From assembly GCA_022453515.1 (NCBI GenBank), contig JAJNNY010000008.1, forward strand, positions 968,564-1,032,563: a stretch of 64,000 bases of DNA, in the 5' to 3' direction. The translations under genes were made by a program, and so were the position numbers. The stretch is from Astrocystis sublimbata (taxonomy: Eukaryota; Ascomycota; Sordariomycetes; Xylariales; Xylariaceae). Under the pieces are notes generated by a model, which was not told where the DNA came from, did no database searches, and saw only the letters and a list, made by a program, of their open reading frames with translations. This document shows positions 31,793-44,048 of this stretch, piece after piece. The first letter of the stretch is position 1, and the number at the start of each line of letters is the position of its first letter.

Positions 31793-32759
31793 ATGGCCCC
31801 CCAAACCTCCATTACCAAGTTCCGCGTGCACCTCGCCCGGAGCGACCGCGTACTAGCCGTCCTGGGCGCGGGACTGTCCGCCGCTTCTGGCTTGCCTACC
31901 TTTCGTGGCGCCGGCGGCCTCTGGCGCAACCATGATTCCATGTCGTTGGCGACCCCCGAGGCCTTTGAGGAAGACCCGGCCCTCGTGTGGCTTTTCTACG
32001 CATGGCGGAAGCATATGGCCCTCAAGGCGAAGCCGAACAGGGGGCACTTTGCCCTGACCGAGCTGGCCAAGAATAAGGCAAATTTCCTCTGCTTGTCGCA
32101 GAACGTCGACGGTGAGCGCGACTCTTGATCTATCATATAGACCGTCGACGACCGAGCGAGCGTAGTGAGCCTGACTTCCACTAGGCCTGTCCCCTCGTGC
32201 CGGACATCCTGCCTCTCAGCTGCGACACCTCCACGGTAGTATTCTTGATGTGAAATGCTTCAACGATTGTGGCTACGTCGATCGCCACAACCTCTCTGAT
32301 CCGCCGTTTGCAGCCCTTGCGTCCGCTTGCGAGGACTACCCAGCTGATCAGACAATGCCTCTGCTTGACCCCAAAGTTCCTCCGCCCAATATCCCGCTTG
32401 AGGAAATCCCCCGATGTCCGAAGTGTCAGACAGGCTTACTGCGCCCGGGGGTGGTGTGGTTTGGCGAGTCATTGGACTCGGCGATGCTTAGTGAGGTCGA
32501 TGAATGGATCTGGAAAGACAAAGTCGACATTGTGCTCGTGATTGGCACCTCCTCTGCCATCTATCCCGCCGCCGGGTACGCGAACCAGGCTCGCAAGATG
32601 GGCGCTGTCGTCGCTGTCATCAACCCGGACCCAGAATCAGGGAAAGATCTCAAGAAAACCGATTTCTTTTTCGAGGGAAGTGCCGACGAGATTCTACCCG
32701 AATTGTTTGAGGAGATGATCGGAAAGATGGATGCGGAGGGCAAGATTATTGACGAATAG
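31793..32759 (+). CDS. Class III (SIRT5-like) NAD-dependent protein deacylase
   Basis: Exons 31793-32111 and 32185-32759 encode 297 residues; the intron (GTGAGC to ACTAG) splits a Gly codon. The NAD-binding core shows GAGLSAASGLPTFRG (residues 26-39), SQNVDGLSPRAGH, catalytic His123 in the LHG motif, and GTSSAIYPAAGYA and INPD near the C-terminus. Two Zn-binding Cys pairs are present: C131 and C135 (CFNDC) and PRCPKC. Tyr69 and Arg72 (FYAWRKH) are the acyl-pocket pair that defines class III sirtuins, so desuccinylase/demalonylase-like activity is predicted rather than plain deacetylation. It may be mitochondrial or cytosolic; no clear targeting peptide. Its stop is only 242 bp from the PKS stop (tail to tail), so it marks the left border of, or belongs to, the cluster. 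Confidence 0.9.
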
Positions 32760-33001
32760 GCGAATCTGACGGCCTGCCAGTTGGTTGGTGCAGTCTACTT
32801 CGGGCTGTTACTACATGATACGATGCTCACCTAGATGAGATGCTTTCCATCCCAAATTCCAAAGCCAGCGAGCGCAGCCTACAGTTCCAAGTGGATTATA
32901 AGGTAAAAAGATCTAATCAGAACCTAAAACAGCTTGATCGTCCTTTCTAATATATACTTAACATCTATATGAGTTACATCTTGGCTAAGTTAATAAGACC
33001 A

Positions 33002-36000
33002 TCAGTCCTCTTCAGCAGCAAGTTTGACAAGCTGACTCTTAGTTGCGATCTTAACTGCTACATCGGCCAGCGGCATAGCACTTAGGATGTCAAATACGGA
33101 AATATCACTCCGCATATTCTTAAGGGCGCGGTTTCGAATCTCGACCGCTTGTAAAGAATCGACTGTGAACGCAAAGAAACCAAAAATTAGCTACGTCGTA
33201 TAATGGTTACAAGGAGGGGGGGACAAAACTTACCACCATAGTCGTACAAAGGCTTCTGACTGTCGACATCCTCGATGGAAACACCCATAGCCACGGCGAC
33301 GAGGGCTTTGATGTTCTCCTCCACAGCCGCAGCAGCCTCTGCCATGGTGCTTGCCTTCGACAATAGCGTGCCGACGTCTTCCTTCGACTGGCCATCGCCA
33401 GCTTCGTCCTCTACCGAGACGACTCGGAGGGCAAACTTTGGATCTCTCGAAAAGCCTCCGGTACTCTCACTACTCTTCTCGATGCGATCGCCCAATCCCA
33501 GAATCACCTGAGCGGGCATTTTCTGGCCGTTCGTCACGCGGCCTCGCATGATGGCGCGCATAGCGACGCCAAGCTGTTCGAGGTTGGTCTGCAGGCCCCG
33601 CCAGCCGTGCTGGTAGCGTGTCAGATAGCCATCAAGCTCACCAAACTCGCCTTCGCTAGTGAAATGTGCCGAGTCGGTGACCAGGCCGACGTCGATACTC
33701 GTTGCGCCAATTCCGAGGTGATTGCGAGCGTGATGGGCCAAGGCGTCCTCGAAGGTGTTTCCCGACGCGTAGTTGGCCTGCGCCGTGTTCCCGATAACGC
33801 CGGTGATGGACGAGAGCAGGATGAAGAAGGGCTTGTCGCCAGGCCACAGATTGGCTAGGAGGTTTCGGGAGCCCTTGGTCTTGGGATTGATGGCGTGGCG
33901 CCACTGGTCAAATGACATGTTGTCGAAGATGCCATCTGCGAGCACCATGGCAAGTTGAACGACACCCGCCACTAGCCTGCCACTCGATCTAAGCGAGTCG
34001 AATACCCTGGCTACGCTGGAGGCATCGTTAATGTCGCACTTGAATGCCTCGGCTCGCACAGAACGGTCGGCGAAGCTTTGCAGGTCCTCGGCATTCTTCG
34101 AACCACCCGATCGAGACAGGAACACCAAGTTCTTCGCACCGCAATCGACCATCCAGTTGGCAATGTCTAATCCAAGGATGCCGAGACCGCCGGCCAGAAC
34201 ATATGTGGCCTCAGCATCGAGCTTCAGTTTCTCAGGCTTGGGGGCAGGCATCAATACCACGCTATCATCACTCAGGGACACAACGGTCTGCCCTGTCTGC
34301 ATCCCATCTACCGAGGCAGAAAGTTCGGTAGCAGGTACTACGACAAGCGGAGAGGGTCCTCGCAAAGTGTATTCCCCAAAAGCCTCCTGGAAGAGTTTGC
34401 TGACAATGGCCGGTCTGCGACGGTACATGGCGGCTATATCGACACGAGTGAGGGTGGCGTTACATTTCGATACCTGAAGATCAGCCCGTGAGCTTTGTAG
34501 GGTGATGAAATGGCCAAATTCACTCAATATCGACATAGCTCTCCCAACATGTGGACCTGGCTGTTGGCTGACGACAACATCAATCCCATGCTCACCCTTG
34601 GCGCTCTCGATCAACGGCACAAAGTTGCCCAGAGCTGAATCGAAGATGTGATCAGCAGAGATTCCGTAACGCTCGGTCAAAACGTCCCGTTCAGCTTTGC
34701 TTTGGACGAGCGCAAAGATACTAGCCCCAACGTCCCTGGCCACTTGGATCAGGGCTTGTCCGACGGCACTGGCTGCGTTGTCAACAAGTAATGCTTGGTC
34801 ATGTCGTAGATTGGCTCTCTCGACGAGCGCGTACTGGGCAGTGATCAAGGGCTCGACAAGAGCAACAGCCGCCTGCGGCTCGAGGCCTGCAGGGAGAGGT
34901 GCGACCAGGGCCTCCGACTGGCGGACATGAGTTCTTGCGGCTGCGTAGGAGAAAACAATGGCCTGTTGTCCAACCGTCAACGACTTGACAGAATCAGCCA
35001 GACGTGTAACGGTGCCAACCGCGTGGTGGATGGATTCGAGACCCTGGCCAGCACCAATTCCAGTATACTCGACCTTGACTTCCACTTGGCCGGCTTCGAG
35101 AGGCAGTTCGGCCTCTTCGTCCGGAACCCAAACGTGGCCCTGAAAGGCACCGCTCCCAGAATCAATTGCTTTGAGCGGCTTGGCTGAAGCGCCCAGAGTA
35201 GATTGTATGGGCTTCGCGGTGTTGCCTGCTAGCTGGAGCTCATTGTCAAATCCGGCGTCCTCGATGGTACGGGCAATGTAGACCAAGTTGTTGCGCTCGG
35301 CATACTCCATCTCCGCATCATCCAACAGAGACGCTCGCCAAACATCGAGGACCAGCTCAGCGCACTGCGCGCTGTCAATATTGGCGAGGGTGGACAAGTC
35401 TAGAGTCGGGAATATGGCGGCAGGGTATTCGTTCCGCAACACCCGGAACAGACCCTGACTGGTCGCAAACTCTATGCCATTGGACCAGCTCTCGAGAACA
35501 CTGCCATGAGTGACCCAAAAGAGATGGGGCACCGTGGAAACGAGCGTCTTGAAGGCGCTGTACTGTTCTTCGTCCCAGGCGTAGATGAGCGGGCTATCAA
35601 TCTCGAGAAGCGAGATGACTGCTTTCCCCTTGAGGTGAGCTACATCCTCCGAAGTCAAGCTGGCCAGTGTCACTGATGCCCCAAGACCTTCAAGCGTGGT
35701 TTGCACTGCCGCAGCGAGCCCTTCGACGGCTTGAGATGGAGACTGAGGCAAAAGAAGTGCCACGGATTCGGGAAGCTCTACTCCGGACGAGGGGGGGCTC
35801 ATACTCGAGGATAACAGGACAGCAAACGCCTCATCTTCCGCAAGGCGTTCAACGTACCAATTACTGGCTGACATTGCATTTTCGTCTACTTCGCTCAGCT
35901 TGGAAACAAGGCACGTGAATGGTGCCAGATTGGCGAGCAAGGGAGCGTTCTTAGCAATGTCAGGCACTCCCAAGCCAACGACGATATCTCCACGTTGTGA

Positions 36001-39000
36001 TTTCAGTGACTCGATCAGCTCGTTCTCCGGCAGGTAATTACTGACGATAGCCGAGTCTTCAGATACTTCGTCCAGGGTAGCTCGCATCAGCTGTAGGCCT
36101 GCCTCGGAAGAGGCGAATGCGACAATTTTGCCAAAGCCGTGTATCTGGTTCTTGAGAAGTGAGAGAATACTCACACTGGCTTCGGATTTGTCAAACATGG
36201 CGACTAGTGCTATGCTGTTGGGCTTCTTAAGGGTGATTGAACTCAATAACACATCAATAGACGGGGTTGCTTGCTCGGATGGCCCAAGTTTCGATAAATA
36301 GTCGCTACTTGTCAGGAAAGACACATCGGGTGTCCATGTTATCCCGGCGCAGTTCTTGAGGCTGGTCGTGGCTGAGGACAAGGCGGTGCCGGCAGCATCC
36401 GAGCCGTCTCCAGACGTAACCTGACGAAGCGCGAAGTTCTTGATGGTCAGCATCGGCTTAGCCCATGTCTCATCAGAGACGAACAGCTCGGTTGACATCT
36501 CGTGGCCATCATGTGACAACAAGCGGCCATAGCCGGAGTAGAGTTCTCCGGCTCCCTGGGGCTGTTGACGAGCCAAGTAGAGCTCGTCGATGCTATAAGG
36601 CACCGCAGACTGCTTCGGCCGGCCAGCATCGAGCGAGGCAATAACCAGGTGGAAAATGGAATCGAGGGTTGCTGGGTGGATGATATGGGGGGACTCGTAG
36701 TTGCTAGGCATGGTGGACTTAGTGTCGGGAACAGCCACGGTGCCGTACGACGCCTTTTGAGATGGTACCGCCGTGAGAGTTTTGACGTTACGGAATGTGA
36801 GACCGTACTGCATGCCTATGCTGTCGAGGCTATTGTAGAACTCCTCGACATTGACTGATTTCGAGTCGGCCTCAGAGAGCAGCAGTGTCTCGCGTAGAGC
36901 AACCTGCTTCTGCCACGCGGCATCGACGTTATCCCCCTCCACCTCGCTCGGCCCCTTTTCATACACAATGGCTATATTTCCTGCACAGTGTTTAGACCAT
37001 GAGGAAGCACCGCTCCTCGAGTAGACGTTGAAGATCCAGGAGTCGACTTCTATGCTATGTGGATGGAAGCTGATGCGCGTCTCGACAGGTGACTCGTCAT
37101 CGAGGGAGATGACCATGCCACGCTCGAAAGTGACGTCGGTCATTCGGAAGCCTTCCACCGTCCTGGCCGTGTCGGCAGTGCGCAATGCACCCTCCAAAGC
37201 CATGACAAGCATGCCTGCTCCTGGGTAGAGTACAGTGCCTGTAATGACGTGGTCCTCAATCCAGGGGTTCTCTGTGACGCGCAAGTAGTTTCTCCATCGA
37301 GGCTCGCGGCTATTCTGGGCGTCTTCAGCCATGCCGAGATAGTCATTGCGTGCCTCGGGGGGGAAGCGGTAGGAGTGTGACGAGTATGATTCGTGCCAGA
37401 AGCGCCTGGTGTGGTTCCAAGGGTAAGTCGGCAGGTCGCACAGCATCCTGGGGGAGTTGATGATGGACGTGAGGTCCTGGTCGTTGACGGCAGCCAGATC
37501 GACGCTGGCACCCGCAGCCCAGAGCGTTCCTGCGGCGCTCTGAGATGTCTCCGTCGCGTCCTTGCCACGAACCAGCATAGAGGCATAAGGTGCTGCCTTC
37601 GCCAACCTGTTGTTGGTTGCGTCAATGATCTGCCGCACTGGCCCTTGGAGAGCAGCGTGAGGGCCGACTTCAAGGAAAGCCCCCCACTGCACTGCGACGG
37701 AACGCGTACCGCCAGCAACTACCCTTTTGTGCTTCAGCAGCGCCGTGAGAGCTTGCGAGAATTTGACAGTGTGCTGCATATTATCGACCCAGTATTGAGC
37801 GTTCAGCTCTTCAGATGAAGATATGAGGGATCCAGTGAGTGACGAATACATAACGCAACCACCATCTCCCGTGACCTCCGGCTGCCTGGGTTTGAGATCG
37901 CCGATCATGGCAAGATATGTCGGGGAAACTTCACGCATGTGATGCGAGTGATACGCAGTGGTGACCTTGAGTTTGCGGGCGAACTTTCCATCTCCACTAA
38001 TAACGGTTTCTAGTTGGTCTATGGCGTCGACATCTCCTGAAAGTGTTACGCTCGAGGGACTGTTGACGCAGGCCACGACAGCAGATCCGGGCGCGACCTT
38101 TTCGATATATACCTTGGCGTCGTCCTGCGAAAGACCGGCGGCCATCATCGCACCTTGTTTCGTCACGGCGGCAGAGCTAATGCCTCGCACATAGGCCAAC
38201 TTGATGGCGTCTTCATGTGTTATGAGTGATGCAGCAAAGGCAGCGGCAATCTCACCACTGGAGTGCCCAACAGTGGCGGATGGCAAAATCTTCCAGGATC
38301 GCAGAAGGTCAACCAATGCGACCTGAACGACCGTGCAGAGAGGCTATAGAGAAAAGTAGAGTCAGTCAAAAAAGACAAAGGATAGAGTATAATAGTGGTT
38401 CCTGCAACTTACCTGGCTGTACTCTGGCAGGTTGACATGGGTGTCGGCTGTCTTGCTCAGCTCTTCAATGGCACTCCATTTGCAGCCGAAGGAGTCAAGG
38501 TAAGCATCTGAAGCTTCCAAGCTTTGACGGAAGACCGGGTGGTCGTAGAGCTCTCGTCCCATAGCTGGCCACTGCGCGCCTTGCCCGGTGAATATCATGA
38601 CAAGGTTGTTGCCATAATGTTGCGTTCGAATCGGTGCCGATAGCCCCTTTGATAGCTTTGTGGAAAGATCCGACTTAGAGCTAGCAACGGTAAAGGTCCT
38701 GTGCTCCAAATGAGAGCGGCGAATCGCAAGTGTGTATGCAAGATCATCTAGGCTAGAAACGCCGTGCTTGTTCTCTTGCTCACTTTGGAGCCATGGCCCA
38801 AGCCCTTCTGCCAGTCGCTTGACGCCGGCCTGGTCTTTACCGCTAAATAGCAGTAGCTTGGTCGACGGGTTGTACCCCCGTCCGGAATCTGGCGTACCTG
38901 GGTAACCCGAATCCGAGCCAGTTGTATGAGTGTCCACGTTGTGCTTACCGACCAGACCCCTTTCGTGGAGGTAATGATAAGCATCATCCAGGATAACATG

Positions 39001-40364
39001 AGCGTTGGCACCGCCAAACCCGAAGGAGTTGACACTGATCCGACGGGTTCCTGCGTTCGGCCACCTGCCAATTCCTTGCGGAAGAGTAAGGTGCCAGTCG
39101 CTAAGCTTCAGCTTGGGATTCACCCGCTTTACGCCATACGTGGGCACTAGCATTCCCTTTTCAAGCAGCAAAATGGATTTGAAGATGCCAGCTAGACCAG
39201 CACAGCCCTCTGTGTGGCCAACAGAGGGCTTGATGCTTCCAATTGGAAGGGGCGGCTTCCCAGCCGCACGCCTTGCTGCGCCGAGTGTCTGAGCAATGGC
39301 GGTCAGCTCGAGAGGATCACCGACGGGCGTGCCAGTGCCGTGGCATTCGAAGTAACCTGTTTCCGATGGATCCAGCCCTGCGTCCTCATAGGTTTGCATG
39401 ATAAGTTCGGCTTGTGCCGTGGCACTGGGCTGCGTCACACTAGGTGTTTTGCCATCAGCGTTCACGCCCGATCCGCGGATGACGGCGCGTATTGTGTCAC
39501 CGTCACGGATGGCGTCCGATAGACGTTTTACTATGATAGCTCCGAAGCCGTCGCCGCGGCCATAGCCATTGGCCCGGTCATCGAATGTGTGAGAGATTCC
39601 CTCGGGGCTGAGCATGTGCATGGCTACCAGCTGGTGTGATGTATTAGGGTTGATCATGAGATTAACACCGGCGACGAGAGACTAGATTACCGAAAAATGT
39701 CAGCTATGAGACTGCGTTTCCTTGTCAACGACTGGAGGCATGTGTCCTATCTTACCATGTTAGTTTCTCCCAGCCTAAGTGATTGGCAGGCAAGGTGAAG
39801 AGCGTATAATGAGGAGCTGCAAGCCGTGTCGAGCGTCAAACTGGGACCTTTGAGACCAAAGAACCACGACACACGATTGGCCGTCATTGCTTCGCTCAAC
39901 GCCACCGCAGCACTATGCCCGATGTCATATATGTCGTGCAGTGATATCATTTCATAATCGTTCGTCATGCAGCCAACGTAGCAGCCAGTGCGGCTATTCA
40001 TCAGGTCTTCCACGGGGATACCAGCGTTCTCGATGCTTTCGTAGCATACTTCGAGCAACATTCTCTTCATCGGATCCATGGAAGCAGCCTCCTTAGCTGT
40101 TACTGAGAAAAAAGGGGCATCGAACTGACTGATATCCTGGTTTAGGAAATAACCATGCTGTGTGCTGATGCCGCCCTTTCGGTCTGGATCAGGGTGATGC
40201 CATACTTTGCTGTCCCATCTGTCGCTGGGAACTGGACCGTGACCTGTCCTGACATTGCTAATCATATCCCATAGCGAGCCCATGGACGACGCTTCGCCCG
40301 CAAAGCGACATGCTGTGCCAACGATGGCAATAGGCTCTTGTTTATCCGCGCTTGAGAAAGTCAT
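33002..40364 (-). CDS. Highly reducing polyketide synthase (KS-AT-DH-psiMT-ER0-KR-ACP)
   Basis: Exons 40364-39756, 39681-38413, 38343-33234 and 33162-33002 give 2382 residues. It is the backbone enzyme of the cluster, an iterative type I synthase using malonyl-CoA. KS: active Cys182 in DTACSSSL, and both His motifs (ECHGTGTPVGDP, KPSVGHTEG). AT: FTGQGAQWPAMGREL, then Ser654 in GHSSGE. DH: His991 in the HxxxGxxxxP motif and Asp1187 in HPATLDSIF. About residues 1335-1445 sit where HR-PKSs carry a C-methyltransferase, but the SAM motif is missing. The ER-like region (about 1695-1985) lacks the usual motifs (see findings). KR: TYVLAGGLGILG, Ser2138 and Tyr2151 (QANYASGN), probably active. ACP: phosphopantetheine Ser2332 in YDYGVDSL, created by the last splice. 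There is no terminal thioesterase or reductase domain, so release must occur in trans. It is transcribed away from the FSH hydrolase. Confidence 0.94.
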
Positions 40365-41550
40365 TTTTGGCGTAGGCTTTTAAGAATCGGATAGAGATAG
40401 ACCAGAGACACTCTGATAGTGAAGAGAACGCAGAGTCTGATTGCTTTTAATGAAAAAGAGAATGATGAGATGGGCTTATACAGCGACCAGTGGAGAAATA
40501 TATGTCTGAACACACTGCTAGATGTGTTATTTACAGTCTATGTTATATTATATATTTTTCAAGAACAGGATACCGTCGTGCACAGGTATATGATGATAGT
40601 CTCGCGCTTATGATAGACTTCCCTCGATAAGCTCTAGCCGCAGCATACTTTTATGATACAAGTGCCATCTCAGACACGCAATCCCAGATGCCGTGACTGG
40701 TTCTGATCGTCGGATGCCCTGAACAACCGCACCGTTTATTAGACCCAAAACGAGAAGAACCGCAAACCATGGAAGCTATGAACTCTTTTGGAACTCTGTG
40801 TTTTAGTATCGCATTTGTGTTCTTGCTCCATTCGTCAATCCCATTGCATCGGGTCTTGTGTCCCATCAACACTTTCTTCATTTTTGTCAATGTATTTTCA
40901 AGGTATCGAGATACACTAGCTACTTATGGTCATTGTAGGACTATGTTGGAAAGCTTGTTCAGGTGACTTATCCACCAATTGCGTTGATTCCCGCCTCCTC
41001 TACGAGATCATGTTACAGGATGGGTTAGAAAACTGAGCCAAGAACCCGGAGAATGAGTAAGCAACACGTGGAGGGTAGAACACATAAGCTGTGAAGGGGA
41101 TTTTTTGTCGAGCTGAAAGGGTTTACCCCTGCTGGTTCCTCTATTCCGAGCTTATTGTCTGAGTCAGCTAATGCCAAGGTAGCATGTATGGATTAGGTGT
41201 ACCTGCGTTTCCGCTGCCGGGACCGAAGCTCAGGCCGAGGCGGAGCCCGCCCGGCCGAAATGGTCATGCCCCATCTTGCCCTCTACAGCGCGGTCCGTGT
41301 CCTAATCGGGTCACATCCATCAACTCACAGTCCACGGTGGAAAGTGCACAACAAGGACATGACGGATGAGAGCATGGGTCACTAGTAACTACAATGACTC
41401 ACATAGCCTACAGAATGGTGGGTGGATCCTTGAGGGTTGCTTTTCTTTGTTGTCTGACAGCCTGCGATAAACGTGACTTCTGGCAAGCTCAAGGCAAATT
41501 CGTGACTGATTGGCGATTTTCTCTTTACACCCCGCACCCGCTTGCACGAG
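40365..41550. other. Divergent promoter region between PKS and FSH hydrolase
   Basis: The 1.2-kb head-to-head spacer probably serves both genes. It is AT-rich near the PKS start and GC-rich around 41210-41290. No gene is visible. Confidence 0.5.
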
Positions 41551-42438
41551 ATGAAGATTCTCTGTCTCCACGGGCTGGGCAGCTCTGGCTTCATTCTTGA
41601 AAAACAGCTGTCCAACCTACGGCGCGAGTTGGACCCCAGTTTCGACCTCGTGTTCGTGGATGGCCCCTTCGAGACGGAGAGAGGACCTGGTACGTGGCCC
41701 CAATGTCGCCTTCTCCCTTCTCTTCCATTGACGCCCTAGCCTACAGGCGTCTCCAAATACGAGAGCGGCCCCTTTTTCTCACACACACAGGATTTCTCTC
41801 CCGCTGAGATTTCACAAGCCATCCAGCACCTGCAAGACACCCTCGAGGAACAGGGCCCCTTTGATGGTATATTCGGCTTCAGTCAGGGCTCAGCTTTGAC
41901 TTTGGCATATTTATACCAACAGCAGACAGCGGGCGATGATGTACCAGTCAAGTTTGCGTGTCTATTCTCAAGTGCCATGCCAATAAGCCCAGATGTGAGC
42001 CTGGGAGAGACCATCATCTCAAAACTGCGAGGCCTGGAATACGACGTCACGGGTCGATCAGATGGCAGCGCCCGAGGTCTAACAAGAGAAGAGCAAGAGT
42101 TCGTTCAGATACTGCAACGGACTGTTCTCCCCGCCACAATTCATCACCCTGAGTTCCCGTGGCCTGACTTGGATGCTTATGCTCATGGTGAGCTAGAGGC
42201 TATTCCTCGTGTTATGTATCCTACCATCATGACGCAGCGGATTCAAATCCCAACGGTCCACTCATGGGGACTAGGTGATATTGAGTGTCTGATTAGGATG
42301 TCCGAACTGTCTCGTAGCATATGTGAGGAGTCAGTGTCAAGAACTGTCTTGCACAGCGGAGCGCACGACATGCCGAAGAAACCGAGCGAGATCAAGGCTC
42401 TACTTCGTATGATCGACTGGGCTATCGTTCAAACATGA
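41551..42438 (+). CDS. FSH-family serine hydrolase, LovG-like polyketide thiohydrolase
   Basis: Exons 41551-41689 and 41747-42438 encode 276 residues; GTACGT donor, CTACAG acceptor, a Gly codon split. The alpha/beta-hydrolase fold of the FSH1 family is clear: MKILCLHGLGSSGFIL at the start, VFVDGPFE, nucleophile elbow GFSQGSAL, then the acid in SWGLGDIECLI and catalytic His in HSGAHDMPKK. LovG and other members beside HR-PKSs hydrolyse the finished acyl chain from the ACP and edit stalled chains. Because the neighbouring PKS has no release domain, that role is inferred here. ATG 41551 begins the fold directly; there is no signal peptide, so it is cytosolic. Confidence 0.88.
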
Positions 42439-43058
42439 TCACAGCTTGTATCAGATTCACTCTCATCCTAAAGATTGAAGGCCCATAGAGAGATTTCGGA
42501 CTTGATTTGCAAACGCTTTGGTGGGGATGTTCAAGCACGATTAGGAAAACGCACCTCAACATGGGGGGTCTCGATTAATCAATCTTGCGAGCGACAGTGG
42601 TATATCTGAAGTCCTATGATGTACACGATCCAGAACAAAAAAACACATTCATAATAGATCTCGAAGCATTGGGAATTAATTACTGTTGATAATGGGTTTA
42701 GGATTGGTTTGACCCGCTGACATAATGAGGCGGTAGTGCTGATTTTTCAAACCTGGCGTTTGTTATCGCCTTTGTGATTTGTATAATGCCTCAAAATACG
42801 AAAACTTCAGGAACATTATAGAATGTCATTTAGTAGAATATCGGTTGAAACACACTCGGTTCTTTGGCTTCTGCAGAATTGATAACTAGAAGCTGTGCGG
42901 AGCCATCGCTCGGCTCTCCTAATTTGGTCAACCACCGACGGAAAAGGTACAAAAGCCGCCTCTACCCAGGCCATACTTCACGTCTCCAGGACTGATTCAA
43001 CAACCCACGTCATTGCCTTCTAACAATCTTCTCGTCAGGACGCTACGCCACCAATACC
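42439..43058. other. Intergenic spacer, promoter of the medium-chain reductase
   Basis: This 620-bp spacer between two plus-strand genes is AT-rich in its middle. No coding region or clear regulatory repeat is seen. Confidence 0.45.
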
Positions 43059-44048
43059 ATGAAAGCTGCTCGAGTCCGGCCTAACTCTCCCTCGGGGAGC
43101 CCCTATAGTTTCCCTGGAAATGTAGCTCCATCTTCTGCCATCGAGATTCACGACGACGTCCCCAAACCGCAAATCTCAAAACCTGGCGAGCTGTTGATCC
43201 AAGTTAAGGCCTCGACCGTGTACAAAGACAATCTCGAATGGCACGAACTATATCCCCCAAACCACGCTACTCTGGGTAATGACTTTTCCGGCATCGTCAT
43301 CGATGTGCACGCCAGCGAGCAAGACTTTCGCGTCGGCGACCATGTGTACGGCATGACGTCTGCCAAGAGGGGAGGCGCATGGGCAGAGTACGCCATAGTC
43401 ACGACGGACGAGGCCGTCAAGAAGCCGGACAGCTTGTCGTGGGAGGAGGCTGCAACCATCCCCGGAAGTGCCCTCACAGCTGATCAGGCCTTGTTCAGGC
43501 ACGTCGGGCTTGAAACCGATGCACGAACCGGGCAGAAGCGAGTTCTGATCACTGGAGCAGCCGGGGGTATTGGCTTTTTCCTTGTGCGATTTGCCGTTCT
43601 CGCCGGGCACCACGTCGTTGCAGCGTCGAGCTCCAACGAGCGGAACAAGGAATTCTTGCTTACTACGGGCGCTCATGAGGTCGTGGAGTACAGCGAGTTT
43701 GGCGCCCTGGACAAGGTTGATGTTGTTGTCGACTCGGTCGGAGCTCAGGTCCTCGCCGATTGCTGGAATGCCATCAAAGCGGATGGCACCCTCTTGTCAT
43801 TTGATGCGTGCAGCTGGGGGTATCGAGAAGCGCACAAGGAGAAGGGGATCTACAAAGAAGGCGTCAGAGCACTTTATATGATTGCGGAGCCTTCGCGAGA
43901 AAGTATGGCGCGCATTACAAGACATGTTGAGAGCGGAAACATAACGGGATATGTGTCGAGAGTGGTGTCACTGGATGACGTGCGTGAAGCCTATGAATCT
44001 GCGCATTCCAGAGGCGCTACACGAGGACGAGTCGTAGTCTTGGTCTAG
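43059..44048 (+). CDS. NAD(P)H-dependent medium-chain reductase, candidate trans-acting enoylreductase
   Basis: An intronless gene of 329 residues in the quinone oxidoreductase/zeta-crystallin branch of the MDR superfamily. The N-terminal GroES-like domain contains GELLIQVKASTVYKDNLEW and LGNDFSGIVIDVHASEQDFRVGDHVYG; no zinc-binding Cys/His set is seen, as usual for reductases of this type. The Rossmann domain has VLITGAAGGIGFFLVRFAVLAGHHVVAA for NADPH. Such enzymes reduce activated C=C bonds; in clusters whose HR-PKS has a dead ER (for example LovB with LovC) a free-standing MDR enoylreductase supplies the activity. Given the dead-looking ER of the adjacent PKS, that is the leading hypothesis here, but a role on a released intermediate is also possible. 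No signal peptide. Confidence 0.85.
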   Translation: MKAARVRPNSPSGSPYSFPGNVAPSSAIEIHDDVPKPQISKPGELLIQVKASTVYKDNLEWHELYPPNHATLGNDFSGIVIDVHASEQDFRVGDHVYGMTSAKRGGAWAEYAIVTTDEAVKKPDSLSWEEAATIPGSALTADQALFRHVGLETDARTGQKRVLITGAAGGIGFFLVRFAVLAGHHVVAASSSNERNKEFLLTTGAHEVVEYSEFGALDKVDVVVDSVGAQVLADCWNAIKADGTLLSFDACSWGYREAHKEKGIYKEGVRALYMIAEPSRESMARITRHVESGNITGYVSRVVSLDDVREAYESAHSRGATRGRVVVLV

